Notes: a model not told the origin generated them from the letters alone. DNA of 64,000 bases from Streptomyces umbrinus (GCF_030817415.1 NZ_JAUSZI010000002.1:11941501-12005500), one strand, 5' to 3'; counted from the first letter of the stretch, positions 1 through 8,425 are shown. Translations and numbers: made by a program.

Positions 1-424
1 GGACACGCAGATCCTCTACAGCCTCTACAAGAAGCACCATTGGAACATGCGGGGCGCGACCTTTTACCAGTTGCACGTGCTGCTGGACAAGCATGCGGGA
101 GAGCAACTGGAACTCGTCGACACGATCGCCGAGCGGGTTCAGACCCTGGGCGGCGTCGCGGTGGGGGATCCCCGGCACGTCGCCGAGATCACGTCGATTC
201 CACGTCCGCCTGATGGGGTGGAGGAAGTCCCGGGGATGCTCGCGCGGTTGCTGGAGGCGCATGAGACGATCCTGGTCAAGGCCCATGACGTGGCCGCCCG
301 CAGGGCCGAGCTGGGCGATGACGGCACCAATGACGTTCTGGTCTCGCAAGTGATCCGCACCGGTGAGTTGCAGGCCTGGTTCCTTGCCGAACTCCTGGTC
401 GACACACCCCTCGTCCGCGTCTGA
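1..424 (+). CDS. dps: Dps-family ferritin-like protein, 5' end outside window
   Basis: The reading frame is open from base 2 and ends at TGA 422-424, giving about 140 C-terminal residues; the start lies outside the window. Known role of the family: dodecameric mini-ferritin that oxidises Fe(II) with hydrogen peroxide and shields DNA under stress. Seen: the HHWN motif near the left edge, then FYQLHVLLDKH and VDTIAERVQTLGG, which match the Dps ferroxidase helix pattern, and a C-terminal helix with ELQAWFLAELL. The N-terminal DNA-binding tail is not visible. The stop is followed by about 160 non-coding bases before the hydrolase gene. Confidence 0.85.
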   Translation, partial: DTQILYSLYKKHHWNMRGATFYQLHVLLDKHAGEQLELVDTIAERVQTLGGVAVGDPRHVAEITSIPRPPDGVEEVPGMLARLLEAHETILVKAHDVAARRAELGDDGTNDVLVSQVIRTGELQAWFLAELLVDTPLVRV

Positions 425-586
425 GCGCATCAGGACCACCGATGCCAAGAACGGCCGCTCCGCAGACGCGGAAGAGGGCCGCTGCCGCTTCCTGAAAGCG
501 TCGAAATCCGCGGCTGGCCGACTCTCCACGCCGCGCGACCTTCCCGCAAGACCCGTTTCGCTGCAACCACCTCCTAGGAGGACGTC

Positions 587-1429
587 ATGTTCCGTTTCTC
601 TCGCATCCGCTCAACCGTCCACAACGTCGCCACCGTGACCATCGCTTCTATGGTGACCGGCTCCCTTCTTGCCGCCGGCACAGTGAGCAGCAGCGCCGCC
701 TCACACAAGGCCGGGGCGGGCAAGGCCAAGCCGACCATCGTGCTCGTCCATGGCGCTTTTGCCGACGCCTCCAGTTGGTCCGGCGTCATCCAGCGCCTGC
801 AGCGCGACAGTTACCCGGTCGTCGCCACGGCCAACCCGCTGCGTGGTCTGAGCAGCGACGCCGCCTACCTGCGCAGTGTCCTGGACACCGTGGAGGGGCC
901 GGTGGTCCTGGTCGGCCACTCCTACGGCGGCTCGGTGATCACCGAGGCCGCCGCCGGGGACCCTGACGTCAAGGCACTGGTCTACATCGCCGCATTCATC
1001 CCGAACGTCGGCGAAAGCGCCGGCGAGCTGGCCACCAAGTTCCCCGGCAGCACCCTGGGCGAGGCCGTCAACGCTGCCTCCTACCCGCTTCCCGGCGGCG
1101 GCACCGGCACCGAGCTGACCATCCGTCAGGACAGGTTCCACCAGCAGTTCGCCGCCGACGTACCCGTCACCACCGCCGCGATCATGGCGGCCACCCAGCG
1201 GCCTGTCTCCACTCTCGCCCTGGAGGAGAAGGCCTCAGAGGCGGCTTGGCAGGACATCCCCTCCTACGCCCTGATCGCCGGCGAGGACTACAACATCCCG
1301 CCCAAGGCCGAGCAGTGGATGGCCGAGCGAGCCCACGCCCACACCGTCACCATCGACAGCGCCTCGCACGCAGTCACGGTCTCGCACCCGGCGGCGGTAA
1401 CCGACCTCATCCTCCGCGCTGCCCGGTGA
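587..1429 (+). CDS. secreted alpha/beta-fold hydrolase
   Basis: A 280-residue protein. AGGAGG at 576-581 lies five bases before the ATG, fixing the start. Residues 1-38 look like a signal peptide (basic N-terminus, hydrophobic core VTIASMVTGSLLAAG, small residues SSAASH near the likely cleavage site), so it is probably exported. The mature part has the hydrolase oxyanion motif VLVHGAFADASSW, the nucleophile elbow GHSYGG (Ser nucleophile), a late acid in AGEDYNIPP and the catalytic His in SASHAVTVSHP. The fold resembles the salicylate-esterase/haloalkane-dehalogenase-like hydrolases; the substrate is unknown. It stands alone and is followed by a strong hairpin. Confidence 0.85.
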   Translation: MFRFSRIRSTVHNVATVTIASMVTGSLLAAGTVSSSAASHKAGAGKAKPTIVLVHGAFADASSWSGVIQRLQRDSYPVVATANPLRGLSSDAAYLRSVLDTVEGPVVLVGHSYGGSVITEAAAGDPDVKALVYIAAFIPNVGESAGELATKFPGSTLGEAVNAASYPLPGGGTGTELTIRQDRFHQQFAADVPVTTAAIMAATQRPVSTLALEEKASEAAWQDIPSYALIAGEDYNIPPKAEQWMAERAHAHTVTIDSASHAVTVSHPAAVTDLILRAAR

Positions 1430-1457
1430 GCAGGCGCTGATCTCCCCGGTGGTGGAC

Positions 1458-1487
1458 GCCCCGGCGGATTCGAGATTCCGCCGGGGC
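1458..1487 (+). terminator. hairpin terminator after hydrolase gene
   Basis: A perfect 11-bp inverted repeat (GCCCCGGCGGA / TCCGCCGGGGC) with an 8-base loop begins 28 bases after the hydrolase stop. There is no T-run, which is usual for actinobacterial terminators. Confidence 0.6.
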
Positions 1488-1820
1488 CGCACGGGATGAG
1501 CACGCACGCGCCGACGCTGCGCAGGCCGGCGGAGCCGCGGCGTACGGCGACGGTGCCGACCACGCCCAGGGCTCGCCGGCCGACCGTGGCCCAGTCGGCG
1601 AGCCGGGAACAGGAGGCTCAGCGGGCCGGCAGGTCCTGGATCGCCTCCGCGATCTCTCCGCCGGTGGGGTGATTGGCCCGTGGGTGGCCCGGATACCCGG
1701 GCACGTGGAGGCCGACGAGGATGTCTGTCAAGCAGGCGGCCCCGGTCCGTGCTGGGCTCAGAGGGCTTCTCGAAACCGAGTGTGGGGCGGGACGTTCCTA
1801 ACCCGCCGCACTCGGCCCAG
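1488..1820. other. stretch without a convincing gene
   Basis: No frame here combines a start, a ribosome binding site and recognisable motifs. It probably holds scrambled remnants, since the next piece is the tail of a broken dehydrogenase gene. Confidence 0.4.
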
Positions 1821-1940
1821 ACGCCGATCGGTCGACTGGTCACGATGGCGGAGATCGCCGACGCCACCGACTTCCTGCTCCCCAACACCGGCATCAATGC
1901 CCACGACCTGTACATGGACGGCGGCCTGCTGGCGACCTGA
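1821..1940 (+). pseudogene. 3' remnant of a short-chain dehydrogenase/reductase
   Basis: The frame ending at TGA 1938-1940 encodes PIGRLVTMAEIADATDFLL followed by a segment ending YMDGGLLAT. This is the typical SDR C-terminus: the PxGR...EIA motif, then the final strand with the (V/L)DGG motif. The catalytic YxxxK and NAD-binding TGxxxGxG parts are absent upstream, so only the last roughly 39 codons survive. The gene was probably cut by a deletion; no insertion-sequence end is visible at the break. Confidence 0.65.
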
Positions 1941-2132
1941 GCGCGGCAGCGGTCGTGGTGGTCGCGTTGCCCCGTCGATCGTCACAGGTGCCGCTGCCGA
2001 GGCCGGATTCCGCAACCACCCCCCTCCCGCGGGTGCTGCGCACCGGGTTGAGGTTTTCCGGACGGTCCCCAGGGTGAGAGTGTCCGCTCCCGCCCGCTCC
2101 CGCGCCCCGTTCGGGCGACTCGGGGGAGGCAT

Positions 2133-2161
2133 TTGACAATGTAGGTGGCTGACCACATAAT
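2133..2161 (+). promoter_or_regulatory. sigma70-type promoter of the flavin reductase gene
   Basis: TTGACA (2133-2138) and CATAAT (2156-2161) are separated by exactly 17 bases, close to the vegetative consensus and unusually AT-rich for this sequence. Transcription would start near 2168, about 45 bases before the ATG at 2212. Confidence 0.6.
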
Positions 2162-2190
2162 CGAGACACGCCGCAAACGTGGCTAGCCAC
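2145..2190 (+). promoter_or_regulatory. paired palindromic operators, probably for the adjacent MarR regulator
   Basis: GTGGCTAGCCAC at 2179-2190 is a perfect 12-bp palindrome; GTGGCTGACCAC at 2145-2156 differs by the central two bases. Both are followed by ATAA, and they are 34 bp apart start to start. The first fills the spacer between -35 and -10, the second lies just past the expected transcription start, so a bound repressor would block the promoter. The likely binder is the MarR protein encoded at 3239-3751 (inference). Confidence 0.55.
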
Positions 2191-2211
2191 ATAAATGCTT
2201 GGAGACCTGCC

Positions 2212-3276
2212 ATGACCAACCCGCTGTGGACTCCGACCACCGTCGGCGCCCTCGACCTCCCCCACCGCCTCGCCATGGCCCCCATGACTCGGGACCGCTC
2301 CACCCCCGAGGGCGTGCCGACGGAGCTGAACGCCGAGTACTACGCCCAGCGCGCGTCCACTGCCTTCGTCATCACCGAGGGCACCCAGCCCTCGGCCGAC
2401 GGACAGGGCTACATACTCACCCCCGGCATCCACACCGACGAGCACGTGGCCGGCTGGCGCAAGGTGACCGACGCCGTGCACGGCGCGGGCGGACGCGTCG
2501 TCATCCAGCTCATGCACGTCGGACGCATCTCGCACCCCTCCAACACCCCCCACGGACGCCAGCCCGTGGCCCCCTCCGCGGTCCAGCCGGCCGGAGTCAT
2601 GTTCACCATGACCGGCCCCCAGGAAATGCCCGCCCCCCGGGCCCTGTCGACCGAAGAGGTCGAGGGCGTGGTGCAGGAATTCCGTCAGGCAGCGGCCGCG
2701 GCCGTCGCCGCCGGCGCCGACGGGGTCGAGATCCACGGTGCCAACGGCTACCTGGTTCACCAGTTCCTCTCCAGCAACGCCAACCAGCGCACCGACTCCT
2801 ACGGCGGGAGCATCGACAACCGCATCCGCTTCGCGGTCGAGGTGGCCGCCGCCGTCGCGGACGAGATCGGCTCGGACCGCACCGGCTTCCGCATCTCCCC
2901 CGCCAACCCCTTCAACGACATCGTGGAGGAGGACACCCCCGGCCTGTACGGAGCGCTCGTCGCAGCCCTGGCCCCGCTGAACCTGGCGTATCTGCACGTC
3001 ACGCACATCGGCGACGAGGCACTGCTGCGCACCATCGGAGGCCAGTGGCCCACCAGCCTGATCGTCAACCGTGCCGGCGCCGACATCGAAGCACGCATCA
3101 AGGACATCGAGGACGGCATTGCCGATGTCATCACCGTCGGTTCGATGGTGCTCGCCAACCCTGACCTCGTCCAGCGCCTGCGCACCGGCGCCGCCCTCAA
3201 CGAGCCCGACCCCGCCACCTTTTACGGAGGCGACGAGCGTGGATACACCGACTACCCGACGCTCACGGGCGCCTGA
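2212..3276 (+). CDS. Old Yellow Enzyme-family NADH:flavin oxidoreductase (alkene reductase)
   Basis: A 354-residue TIM-barrel flavoenzyme. The ATG at 2212 is preceded by GGAG at 2201-2204; an upstream in-frame start at 2179 lacks one and lies in the operator. Family role: FMN-dependent reduction of electrophilic alkenes, nitroesters or N-ethylmaleimide with NAD(P)H. Seen: N-terminal LAMAPMTRDRST, GVEIHGANGYLVHQFL with the substrate-binding His/Asn pair, RTDSYGGSIDNRIRF, and the C-terminal phosphate-binding VGSMVLANPDLVQRL. The length is normal. The 3' end overlaps the regulator gene by 38 bases, so the two are probably cotranscribed and autoregulated. Confidence 0.92.
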   Translation: MTNPLWTPTTVGALDLPHRLAMAPMTRDRSTPEGVPTELNAEYYAQRASTAFVITEGTQPSADGQGYILTPGIHTDEHVAGWRKVTDAVHGAGGRVVIQLMHVGRISHPSNTPHGRQPVAPSAVQPAGVMFTMTGPQEMPAPRALSTEEVEGVVQEFRQAAAAAVAAGADGVEIHGANGYLVHQFLSSNANQRTDSYGGSIDNRIRFAVEVAAAVADEIGSDRTGFRISPANPFNDIVEEDTPGLYGALVAALAPLNLAYLHVTHIGDEALLRTIGGQWPTSLIVNRAGADIEARIKDIEDGIADVITVGSMVLANPDLVQRLRTGAALNEPDPATFYGGDERGYTDYPTLTGA

Positions 3277-3751
3277 GAACGGCAGAGCCCCCTCCGTACA
3301 CCCTCCGTCCGCCGCGTACACGGGCCGTCTGAGCCACGCTGTCTTCCTCCTGGCCCGTGCGCACCGGACCGTCGCGGCAGGCATGCTGCGAGACCTCGGT
3401 CTGCGCCCCGGGCAGGAGCTGCTGATCATGCGGCTCCTCGACCGCGACGACCAGAGTCAGTCCGAACTCCAGGAGGCCGTGGGCCTGGACCACTCCACCG
3501 TCTCCAGGTCCCTGCGCCGGATGCAGGCGGCGGGTCTGCTAGTCCGGGCGCAGGCCGCTCATGACAGACGGGTGCAGAAGGTCCGTCTCACTGCCGACGG
3601 ACGTGCTCTGAGACGGCCTCTGCAGGCCATGTGGGCCCACCTGGAACAGCTGTCCGTCCGTGAGCTGGACGAGGACGCGGTCACGTCCTTCACCTCCACG
3701 GCCTTGGCTATCGAGCGGGCCGTCACTGGCCGCGGCCGCCGGTACGGATGA
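3239..3751 (+). CDS. MarR-family transcriptional regulator
   Basis: 170 residues with the GTG start at 3239, chosen because GGAGG sits at 3226-3230, eight bases upstream; no other start codon lies between the reductase stop and the DNA-binding domain except ATG 3383, which would remove the first helix. Seen: LSHAVFLLARAHRTVAAGML dimerisation helix, LQEAVGLDHSTVSRSLRRMQ recognition helix, and the wing VRAQAAHDRRVQKVRLT with the family's D-R pair. Members usually repress neighbouring detoxification genes and release DNA when they meet phenolic or electrophilic compounds. The overlap with the flavin reductase gene and the palindromes upstream of it fit that role. Confidence 0.88.
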   Translation: MDTPTTRRSRAPENGRAPSVHPPSAAYTGRLSHAVFLLARAHRTVAAGMLRDLGLRPGQELLIMRLLDRDDQSQSELQEAVGLDHSTVSRSLRRMQAAGLLVRAQAAHDRRVQKVRLTADGRALRRPLQAMWAHLEQLSVRELDEDAVTSFTSTALAIERAVTGRGRRYG

Positions 3752-4000
3752 CCGGGGAAACCACCGTCCGACAGGATGCGCGGAGCCCGGTAGGGCACAC
3801 GTGTCGAGCGATGGCCTCGGAAACGCCCCCGCGGGCAGCTTCGGTCGGCATGAGGACCCCACCTCAGACACCCGGACAAGCAGCAGCCGCAGAGAGGCGA
3901 CTGGGACGATCACCGTCCTCACCTGTGCGAAACACCCGAAAGAACGCCGGCAGCCTCAGGCGGTGCCCGGCCCTGTCTCCATCCGAGAGGAATACGCATC

Positions 4001-4909
4001 ATGCGTGCCATTGTCTTCAATCAGTTCGGCGGCCCGGAAGTCCTTCACGAGACTTCGGTCGACCTCCCCGTCCCCGGGCCCGGCCAGGTACGCGTCCGTG
4101 TCGCGGCAGCGGGTGTGAACGCGCTCGACGGCAAGATCCGTTCCGGCGTGCTGGAGCAGGTGTTCCCCACCGCGCTTCCCGCCGTGCCCGGCCGCGAACT
4201 GTCCGGTACCGTCGACGCGTTGGGAGAGGGTGTCACCACTGTCGCCGTGGGGGACGAGGTGCTCGGCTGGGCCGACACCGGCTCTTACGCCGAATTCGCC
4301 CTCTCCAGCCAGTTTGCGGTCAAGCCTTCAGGTCTGTCCTTCGAACAGGCGGCCGCGCTTCCCGTCGCCGTCGAGGCCGCGGAGCGCGTCCTGCGTCTGC
4401 TCGACGTGAAGAAGGACGAGACCCTTCTGGTCCACGGCGCGGCCGGCGCAGTGGGCACCATCGCCGTCCAGTTCACTGTCAGCCGCGGAGCCCGCGTCAT
4501 CGGCACCGCTGGTGCGGACAACCAGGCATACCTGACTTCGCTGGGGGCGACCCCGACGGTCTACGGCGAGGGCCTTGTGGACCGGGTGCGCGCTCTAGCC
4601 CCGGACGGCGTCGACGCGGTCCTCGACCTCGCTGGCCAAGGCGCTCTCCCCGATTCCGTCGAACTGCGCGGGAGTGCCGACCGCATCGTCACCACCGCTG
4701 ACTTCCGCGCGCAGCAGTTCGGCGTGGTGTTCGCCGCCCCGCCGGAGGAACGCTCTGCCGAGCGACTGGCCGAAGCAGCCAGGCACGCCGCCGAGGGCAC
4801 TCTCACGACCACCGTCGGCCGGGTGTACCCGTTGGCCTCGGCACCCCAGGCTCAGCGGGACAGTGACAGCGGGCACGCCCGGGGGAAGCTCGTCGTGACC
4901 GTCGGCTGA
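4001..4909 (+). CDS. NADP-dependent quinone-type oxidoreductase (medium-chain dehydrogenase family, zinc-free)
   Basis: 302 residues; ATG at 4001 with GAGAGG about ten bases upstream. Seen: N-terminal GroES-like domain (FNQFGGPEVLHE, GVNALDGKIRSGV, PGRELSGTVDALGEGV) and a Rossmann domain with LLVHGAAGAVGTIAVQF, the AxGxVGxxAxQ nucleotide-binding pattern. The Cys/His zinc ligands of alcohol dehydrogenases are missing, as in quinone oxidoreductases/zeta-crystallins. Known activity: NADPH-dependent reduction of quinones or enones. With the flavin reductase and MarR genes it forms an electrophile-detoxification neighbourhood, although a 249-base gap separates it from them and it probably has its own promoter. 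Confidence 0.88.
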   Translation: MRAIVFNQFGGPEVLHETSVDLPVPGPGQVRVRVAAAGVNALDGKIRSGVLEQVFPTALPAVPGRELSGTVDALGEGVTTVAVGDEVLGWADTGSYAEFALSSQFAVKPSGLSFEQAAALPVAVEAAERVLRLLDVKKDETLLVHGAAGAVGTIAVQFTVSRGARVIGTAGADNQAYLTSLGATPTVYGEGLVDRVRALAPDGVDAVLDLAGQGALPDSVELRGSADRIVTTADFRAQQFGVVFAAPPEERSAERLAEAARHAAEGTLTTTVGRVYPLASAPQAQRDSDSGHARGKLVVTVG

Positions 4910-4952
4910 CAGCGAGGGGAGCGCCTTCTCAGGAAAGGCTCTCTCGGCGCCC

Positions 4953-4982
4953 GCGCCCGTCCCGGTCGCCCGGGACGGGCGC
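4953..4982 (+). terminator. hairpin terminator after quinone oxidoreductase gene
   Basis: A perfect 13-bp inverted repeat around the core GCCCGTCCCGG / CCGGGACGGGC, with a TCGC tetraloop, starts 43 bases after the stop codon. No T-tract. Confidence 0.7.
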
Positions 4983-5085
4983 TCGTGCAACCCGCGGCTG
5001 CGCCCTCCCGGCCGACCGGTCGTCCGCCGCGTGAGCCCTCCGCGCATGCGGGCGGCCCGGCTGTCGCTCCTCCGCCGGGATCCCG

Positions 5086-5976
5086 GTGCGGCATCCGCAG
5101 ATGGTCGCCGCGGGCCGGCATTACGGCTGCCAGGTGGTCAGTTGCGTGCCCTACGACCCCGAATCGAAGGGCGGTGCGGAGGCCACGGTCCGTATCGCGA
5201 AGGCCGACCTGGTGCCCACAGATGCGAACCTGCTGGCCGCCTACGACACCTTCGCCGAGCTCGCCGATGCCTGCCTGACCTGGTGCGATGCGGTGAACTC
5301 GCGCCGTCACCGGGCGACCGGGCAGATACCCGCGGACCGTCTGGACATCGAACGCACCACCCTGCATGTCCTGCCCATCGAGCCGCTCGCGCTCGCGCTG
5401 GGCGAGGAGAGGCTGGTCGGCTCGGACCGCACGATCAGCTTCAACGCGGTGCGCTACTCGACCCCGCCGGGCTATACCGGCTCGAGGGTGTGGTGCCGGG
5501 TGGTCGGCGAGGAACTGTCCATCACCGCCCGCACCAACTCCGGTGATCTGTCGGAGATTTGGCGCCACGAGCTGTCCACCCCGGGTGTTCCGCAGATCAT
5601 CGACGAGCACTACCCCGACCACCCGGACGGCCGCAGCATCCACCAGCCGAGGCTGCGGCCCCGCTCGGAAGCGGAGATCGCGTTCGTGGGCATCGGCCCC
5701 GGAGCCGGGCGCTGGCTCAAGGAGGCCGGACCCGCCGGCGCCACCCGCATCCGCGCCAAGATGGCCCGCGCGGTCGAGCTGGCCACCGTCCTGGGCAACG
5801 ACCGGGTCGACCAGGCCCTCGGACTTGCGGCCACGGCCGGGCGCTTCGCCGACGGCGACCTGCTCTCGATCCTGGGACACATCGCCGACAGCAAGCCCGC
5901 CGGCGAGGTCGTCCGCGCGGACGAATCCCACTCCGTCCAGAACGGAACCAGTGGCTGGCAAGCCCTGGGCCGCTGA
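5086..5976 (+). pseudogene. istA: IS21-family transposase IstA, 5'-truncated
   Basis: Homology begins at HPQMVAAGRHYGCQVV and continues through PYDPESKGGAEATV, which carries the catalytic Glu of the DDE triad, then the C-terminal domain to the stop at 5974-5976. A complete IstA has about 490-520 residues; here the N-terminal helix-turn-helix and the first two catalytic Asp residues are missing, so the protein cannot transpose. The frame opens with GTG at 5086, but this is a deletion junction, not a real start. The intact partner gene istB follows 60 bases downstream. Confidence 0.85.
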
Positions 5977-6036
5977 CCCAACACGCCGCCCACCACACGA
6001 TCCTGACTGAACGTCACCAAAGAGAACGGCACCTCC

Positions 6037-6810
6037 ATGAGTTTCCCCAACCCGCCCGCGATCCCCGAGGAACTCGACAAGCTCATGCGCCGCATGCGCC
6101 TGCCCTATATGCGCAAGGCGGCTCCCGACGTTCTGGCCACCGCCCGAGCCCAGCGATGGGACCCCGCCGAGGTTCTGCGGCTGCTGATAGCCGAGGAGGT
6201 CACCGGCCGCGATGCGGCCACCCGGCGTCTGCGGCGCCACTCGGCGAACTTCCCCACCGGCAAGACTCTGGGCTCCTGGCGGGCCGAGGACTCCACCATC
6301 CCCGAGCCCACCCAGAACTCCCTGACCACCCTGGAATGGATCGGCCGCGCCGAGAACCTGGTGATCGCCGGCCCGAGCGGCACAGGGAAAAGTCATTTCA
6401 CCGAGGGACTCGCCCAGGCCGCGATCGAGAAGGACATGCGGGTGTCCTGGTTCACCCTGGAGACGCTGAGCGCCGCGATCGGCAAGTCGAAGGTCGACGG
6501 GTCCACCGCACGGACCGTCGCCCGGATCTGCCGCGCGGACCTCATCGTCATCGACGACATCGGCCTGCTGCCCGTCGGCGAGGACGCCGCCGAGGCGTTC
6601 TACCGGATCATCGATGCCGCCTACGAGCGCCGGTCCATCGCGGTCACCAGCAACATCCACCCCTCGGGCTTCGACACGATCATGCCGAAGACCCTCGCAG
6701 GCGCGAGCACCGATCGCCTCATGCATCACGCTCACCTCGTGACCACCACCGGTGACTCGCATCGCCTCGCCGAGGCCCTCGCCGGGAAGGGAGTGGTCCC
6801 CTTGAACTGA
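6037..6810 (+). CDS. istB: IS21-family ATP-binding helper IstB
   Basis: 257 residues, full length for the family. Known role: AAA+ ATPase that remodels target DNA and activates IstA. Seen: N-terminal helical domain (LRRHSANFPTGKTL), Walker A GPSGTGKSHFTEG, Walker B LIVIDDIGLL, sensor SNIHPSGFDTIMP, and a C-terminal arginine-containing tail (HLVTTTGDSHRLAEAL). The partner IstA is truncated, so any activity would need another IS21 copy; the second IS21 element here (26.6-28.9 kb) is clearly divergent from it. Confidence 0.9.
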   Translation: MSFPNPPAIPEELDKLMRRMRLPYMRKAAPDVLATARAQRWDPAEVLRLLIAEEVTGRDAATRRLRRHSANFPTGKTLGSWRAEDSTIPEPTQNSLTTLEWIGRAENLVIAGPSGTGKSHFTEGLAQAAIEKDMRVSWFTLETLSAAIGKSKVDGSTARTVARICRADLIVIDDIGLLPVGEDAAEAFYRIIDAAYERRSIAVTSNIHPSGFDTIMPKTLAGASTDRLMHHAHLVTTTGDSHRLAEALAGKGVVPLN

Positions 6811-6832
6811 CCCCCACCCCGGGAACACCACC

Positions 6833-6913
6833 GGCCACACGCCTGGGTTTCTGATGGCCACCAGCCTGGGCCTCCAACGGCCACCTACCTGGGCATCTCA
6901 ATGACCGTTGACA
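6833..6913 (+). repeat. right-end repeat array of the truncated IS21 element
   Basis: GGCCAC occurs at 6833, 6856 and 6879, each followed after three bases by CCTGGG, giving three units of exactly 23 bp; the array ends at GTTGACA (6907-6913), whose complement TGTCAAC is an IS21-type terminus. Such multiple terminal repeats are where the IS21 transposase binds. The matching left end was lost with the 5' part of istA. Confidence 0.6.
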
Positions 6914-7105
6914 CGTGAAGTGTGCGATGTGGGCGCCGACCAGTTGCTGCCCGCCTTCGGCGGTGACCGCGTGGCGATCTACGTGGTGCGCGAGCGGCGC
7001 ATGCGCCTGCTGGTGCAGCGCGGCTACCGCGAGAGCTTCCTGGACCGCGGTTCGAGGGCGCACGTCGGCGCCTGCATACCTTCCGTCGGAGGATGGGCGC
7101 CATGA
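6914..7105 (+). pseudogene. GAF-domain fragment of a SpoIIE-type phosphatase/sensor
   Basis: Immediately after the IS21 terminus the frame reads VCDVGADQLLPAFGGDRVAI then a segment with RMRLLVQRGYRESFLDR, with strong third-position G/C. This matches the GAF domain found upstream of SpoIIE-like PP2C phosphatases in Streptomyces. Only about 45 matching residues survive; there is no start codon with a ribosome binding site and no phosphatase domain. The IS21 insertion or a deletion next to it probably removed the rest. Confidence 0.6.
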
Positions 7106-7307
7106 CCCCGCCTGGAGTCACTTCCATCAGCGCGCCGCCCGGCGGGAGTGTCCCCGGGCGGACCGGGATGGTCGCGGGACCAGCACACTCATGGACACGC
7201 GTGCTCGCCGCCGTCACGACTTACTCACCAATGGCGCACACACCGGACCGGGGCCAGTCGGCGCCCCATCGGCCGCCGACCGCCCTCGCCGGCGTGTCAG
7301 AGGGCCG

Positions 7308-7622
7308 TCAGCCCTGGCTCGGGTCTGGGTTGAGTACGGCGAACAGCGCCTGGCCCGGGTCCGCCAGCCAGGCGATACGCCCGACCCGGGGGCGTCCGAG
7401 CCAGCCCAGCACGGCAACCGGAACCCGCCAGCCCAACGTTGCCCCCACCCCAGCCGCCGCGCCCAGCCCGAGACCGCCGAGCAGCGGGCTGGCGAGCGGC
7501 CCGCTGACGGCGACCGCGAACGCCGTCCGTGCTGACGCCGACCGGTCCACTGGCCTGGACTCCAAGGAAGCGTGCGACTCCTGGCGGGCCTCCGAGCCGG
7601 AGGCGCAGCGGCGTGCGCACAT
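7308..7622 (-). CDS. small membrane-protein fragment of unknown function
   Basis: The last roughly 75 codons (7308-7530) have near-uniform G/C third positions, which supports real coding. The protein has hydrophobic stretches around AFAVAVSGPLASPLLGGLGL and VPVAVLGWLG, then WLADPGQALFAVLNPDPS, suggesting one or two membrane helices. The N-terminal 30 residues are low-complexity and lack a ribosome binding site, so the true start may be lost by truncation. I do not recognise the family. Confidence 0.35.
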   Translation of the reverse strand: MCARRCASGSEARQESHASLESRPVDRSASARTAFAVAVSGPLASPLLGGLGLGAAAGVGATLGWRVPVAVLGWLGRPRVGRIAWLADPGQALFAVLNPDPSQG

Positions 7623-7692
7623 GGCCTCGTTTGTCGTCGAGGAGCGGGAAGGCTTCTACCGCGGCCGCGAACTCACTATCGTCCAGCCGTAG
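7555..7692 (+). CDS. C-terminal fragment of an unknown gene
   Basis: The frame ending at TAG 7690-7692 reads LDSKEACDSWRASEPEAQRR and then ASFVVEEREGFYRGRELTIV, with good third-position G/C. It overlaps the start region of the minus-strand fragment before it, so a junction between unrelated pieces probably lies near 7540-7560. Whether the ATG at 7621 starts anything is unclear. No known domain recognised. Confidence 0.3.
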   Translation: MDSKEACDSWRASEPEAQRRAHMASFVVEEREGFYRGRELTIVQP

Positions 7693-7852
7693 CCACCCAC
7701 GGCCGACCTCGTGGCACCGGCTGCCCCATGGGCCCCCGGTGCCATCAGCCCGCGTGATCGGTATGGCACGGGACAAGGTGGCGCGGGAATAGGGACACGC
7801 CGACCAGGCTGCTTCGACAGCCAGACTGCACTCGTCCCCTACCCTCGGCACC

Positions 7853-8425
7853 GTGGCACTGACAGACGGAACGTACCGGCTCGGGCCCTCGACCGCCCGC
7901 CTCCTGATCAGGACAGGCCGTGCCGGGCTGGGGCGCAGAGCGGGGCACGACCTCACGATCGAGGCCGTCCGATGGTCCGGGGAGGCGGTGTTGGTCATCG
8001 GCGACCCGGACAGCTCGTCGGTGAGTGTGACGGTCGAGACGGGCTCGTTGAAGGTCCGCGAGGGAACGGGTGGGCTGAAGGCGCTCACCGATGCCGACCG
8101 GGCCGAGATCGAACGGACGCTGGCGAAGAGGGCTCTGCTGTACACCGCGGAACACCCCACGATCACCTTCCGTTCCACGCGCGTCGCGGGAACGCCGCAG
8201 TCCTTCGAGATCACCGGGGACCTCACCATCAAGGGCCGGAGCCACCCGGTGACGGTGCATGGGAAGGGGAGCGGGGACGGGCTGTTGCGCGGCTGGGCGA
8301 CCGTCACACAGTCCACCTGGGGAATCAAGCCGTACGCCGCGTTCTTGGGGGCGCTGCGGCTGGCCGACGAGGTCCGAATGGAATTCGAGGTGGCCCGGCT
8401 CGAACCGGCAGACGGGCCCGGGTAG
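7853..8425 (+). CDS. YceI-family lipocalin-like protein
   Basis: 190 residues, GTG start at 7853. YceI proteins fold as a beta-barrel that binds long isoprenoid or amide-type lipids; the exact role in actinobacteria is not settled. Seen: YRLGPSTARLLIRTGRAGLG, RAGHDLTIEAVRW, HPTITFRSTRVAG and the near-C-terminal FEITGDLTIKGRSHPV, which are the conserved barrel strands. No signal peptide, so it is probably cytoplasmic, as in the short actinobacterial branch. Standalone gene, with the next one starting 55 bases later. Confidence 0.8.
   Translation: MALTDGTYRLGPSTARLLIRTGRAGLGRRAGHDLTIEAVRWSGEAVLVIGDPDSSSVSVTVETGSLKVREGTGGLKALTDADRAEIERTLAKRALLYTAEHPTITFRSTRVAGTPQSFEITGDLTIKGRSHPVTVHGKGSGDGLLRGWATVTQSTWGIKPYAAFLGALRLADEVRMEFEVARLEPADGPG

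Noticed and set aside
1894..3429. 511-codon open frame on the minus strand over the flavin reductase gene
   Set aside because: Gly/Val-rich shadow of the OYE gene, without a ribosome binding site or recognisable fold.
4852..6861. 669-codon open frame on the minus strand over the IS21 genes
   Set aside because: It is antisense to clear IstA/IstB coding, has no domain motif, and is the usual long shadow frame in very GC-rich DNA.
7093..7692. 199-codon plus-strand frame covering this stretch as one gene
   Set aside because: Its first two thirds are antisense to better-supported minus-strand coding and have poor codon bias; only the last roughly 45 codons look real.
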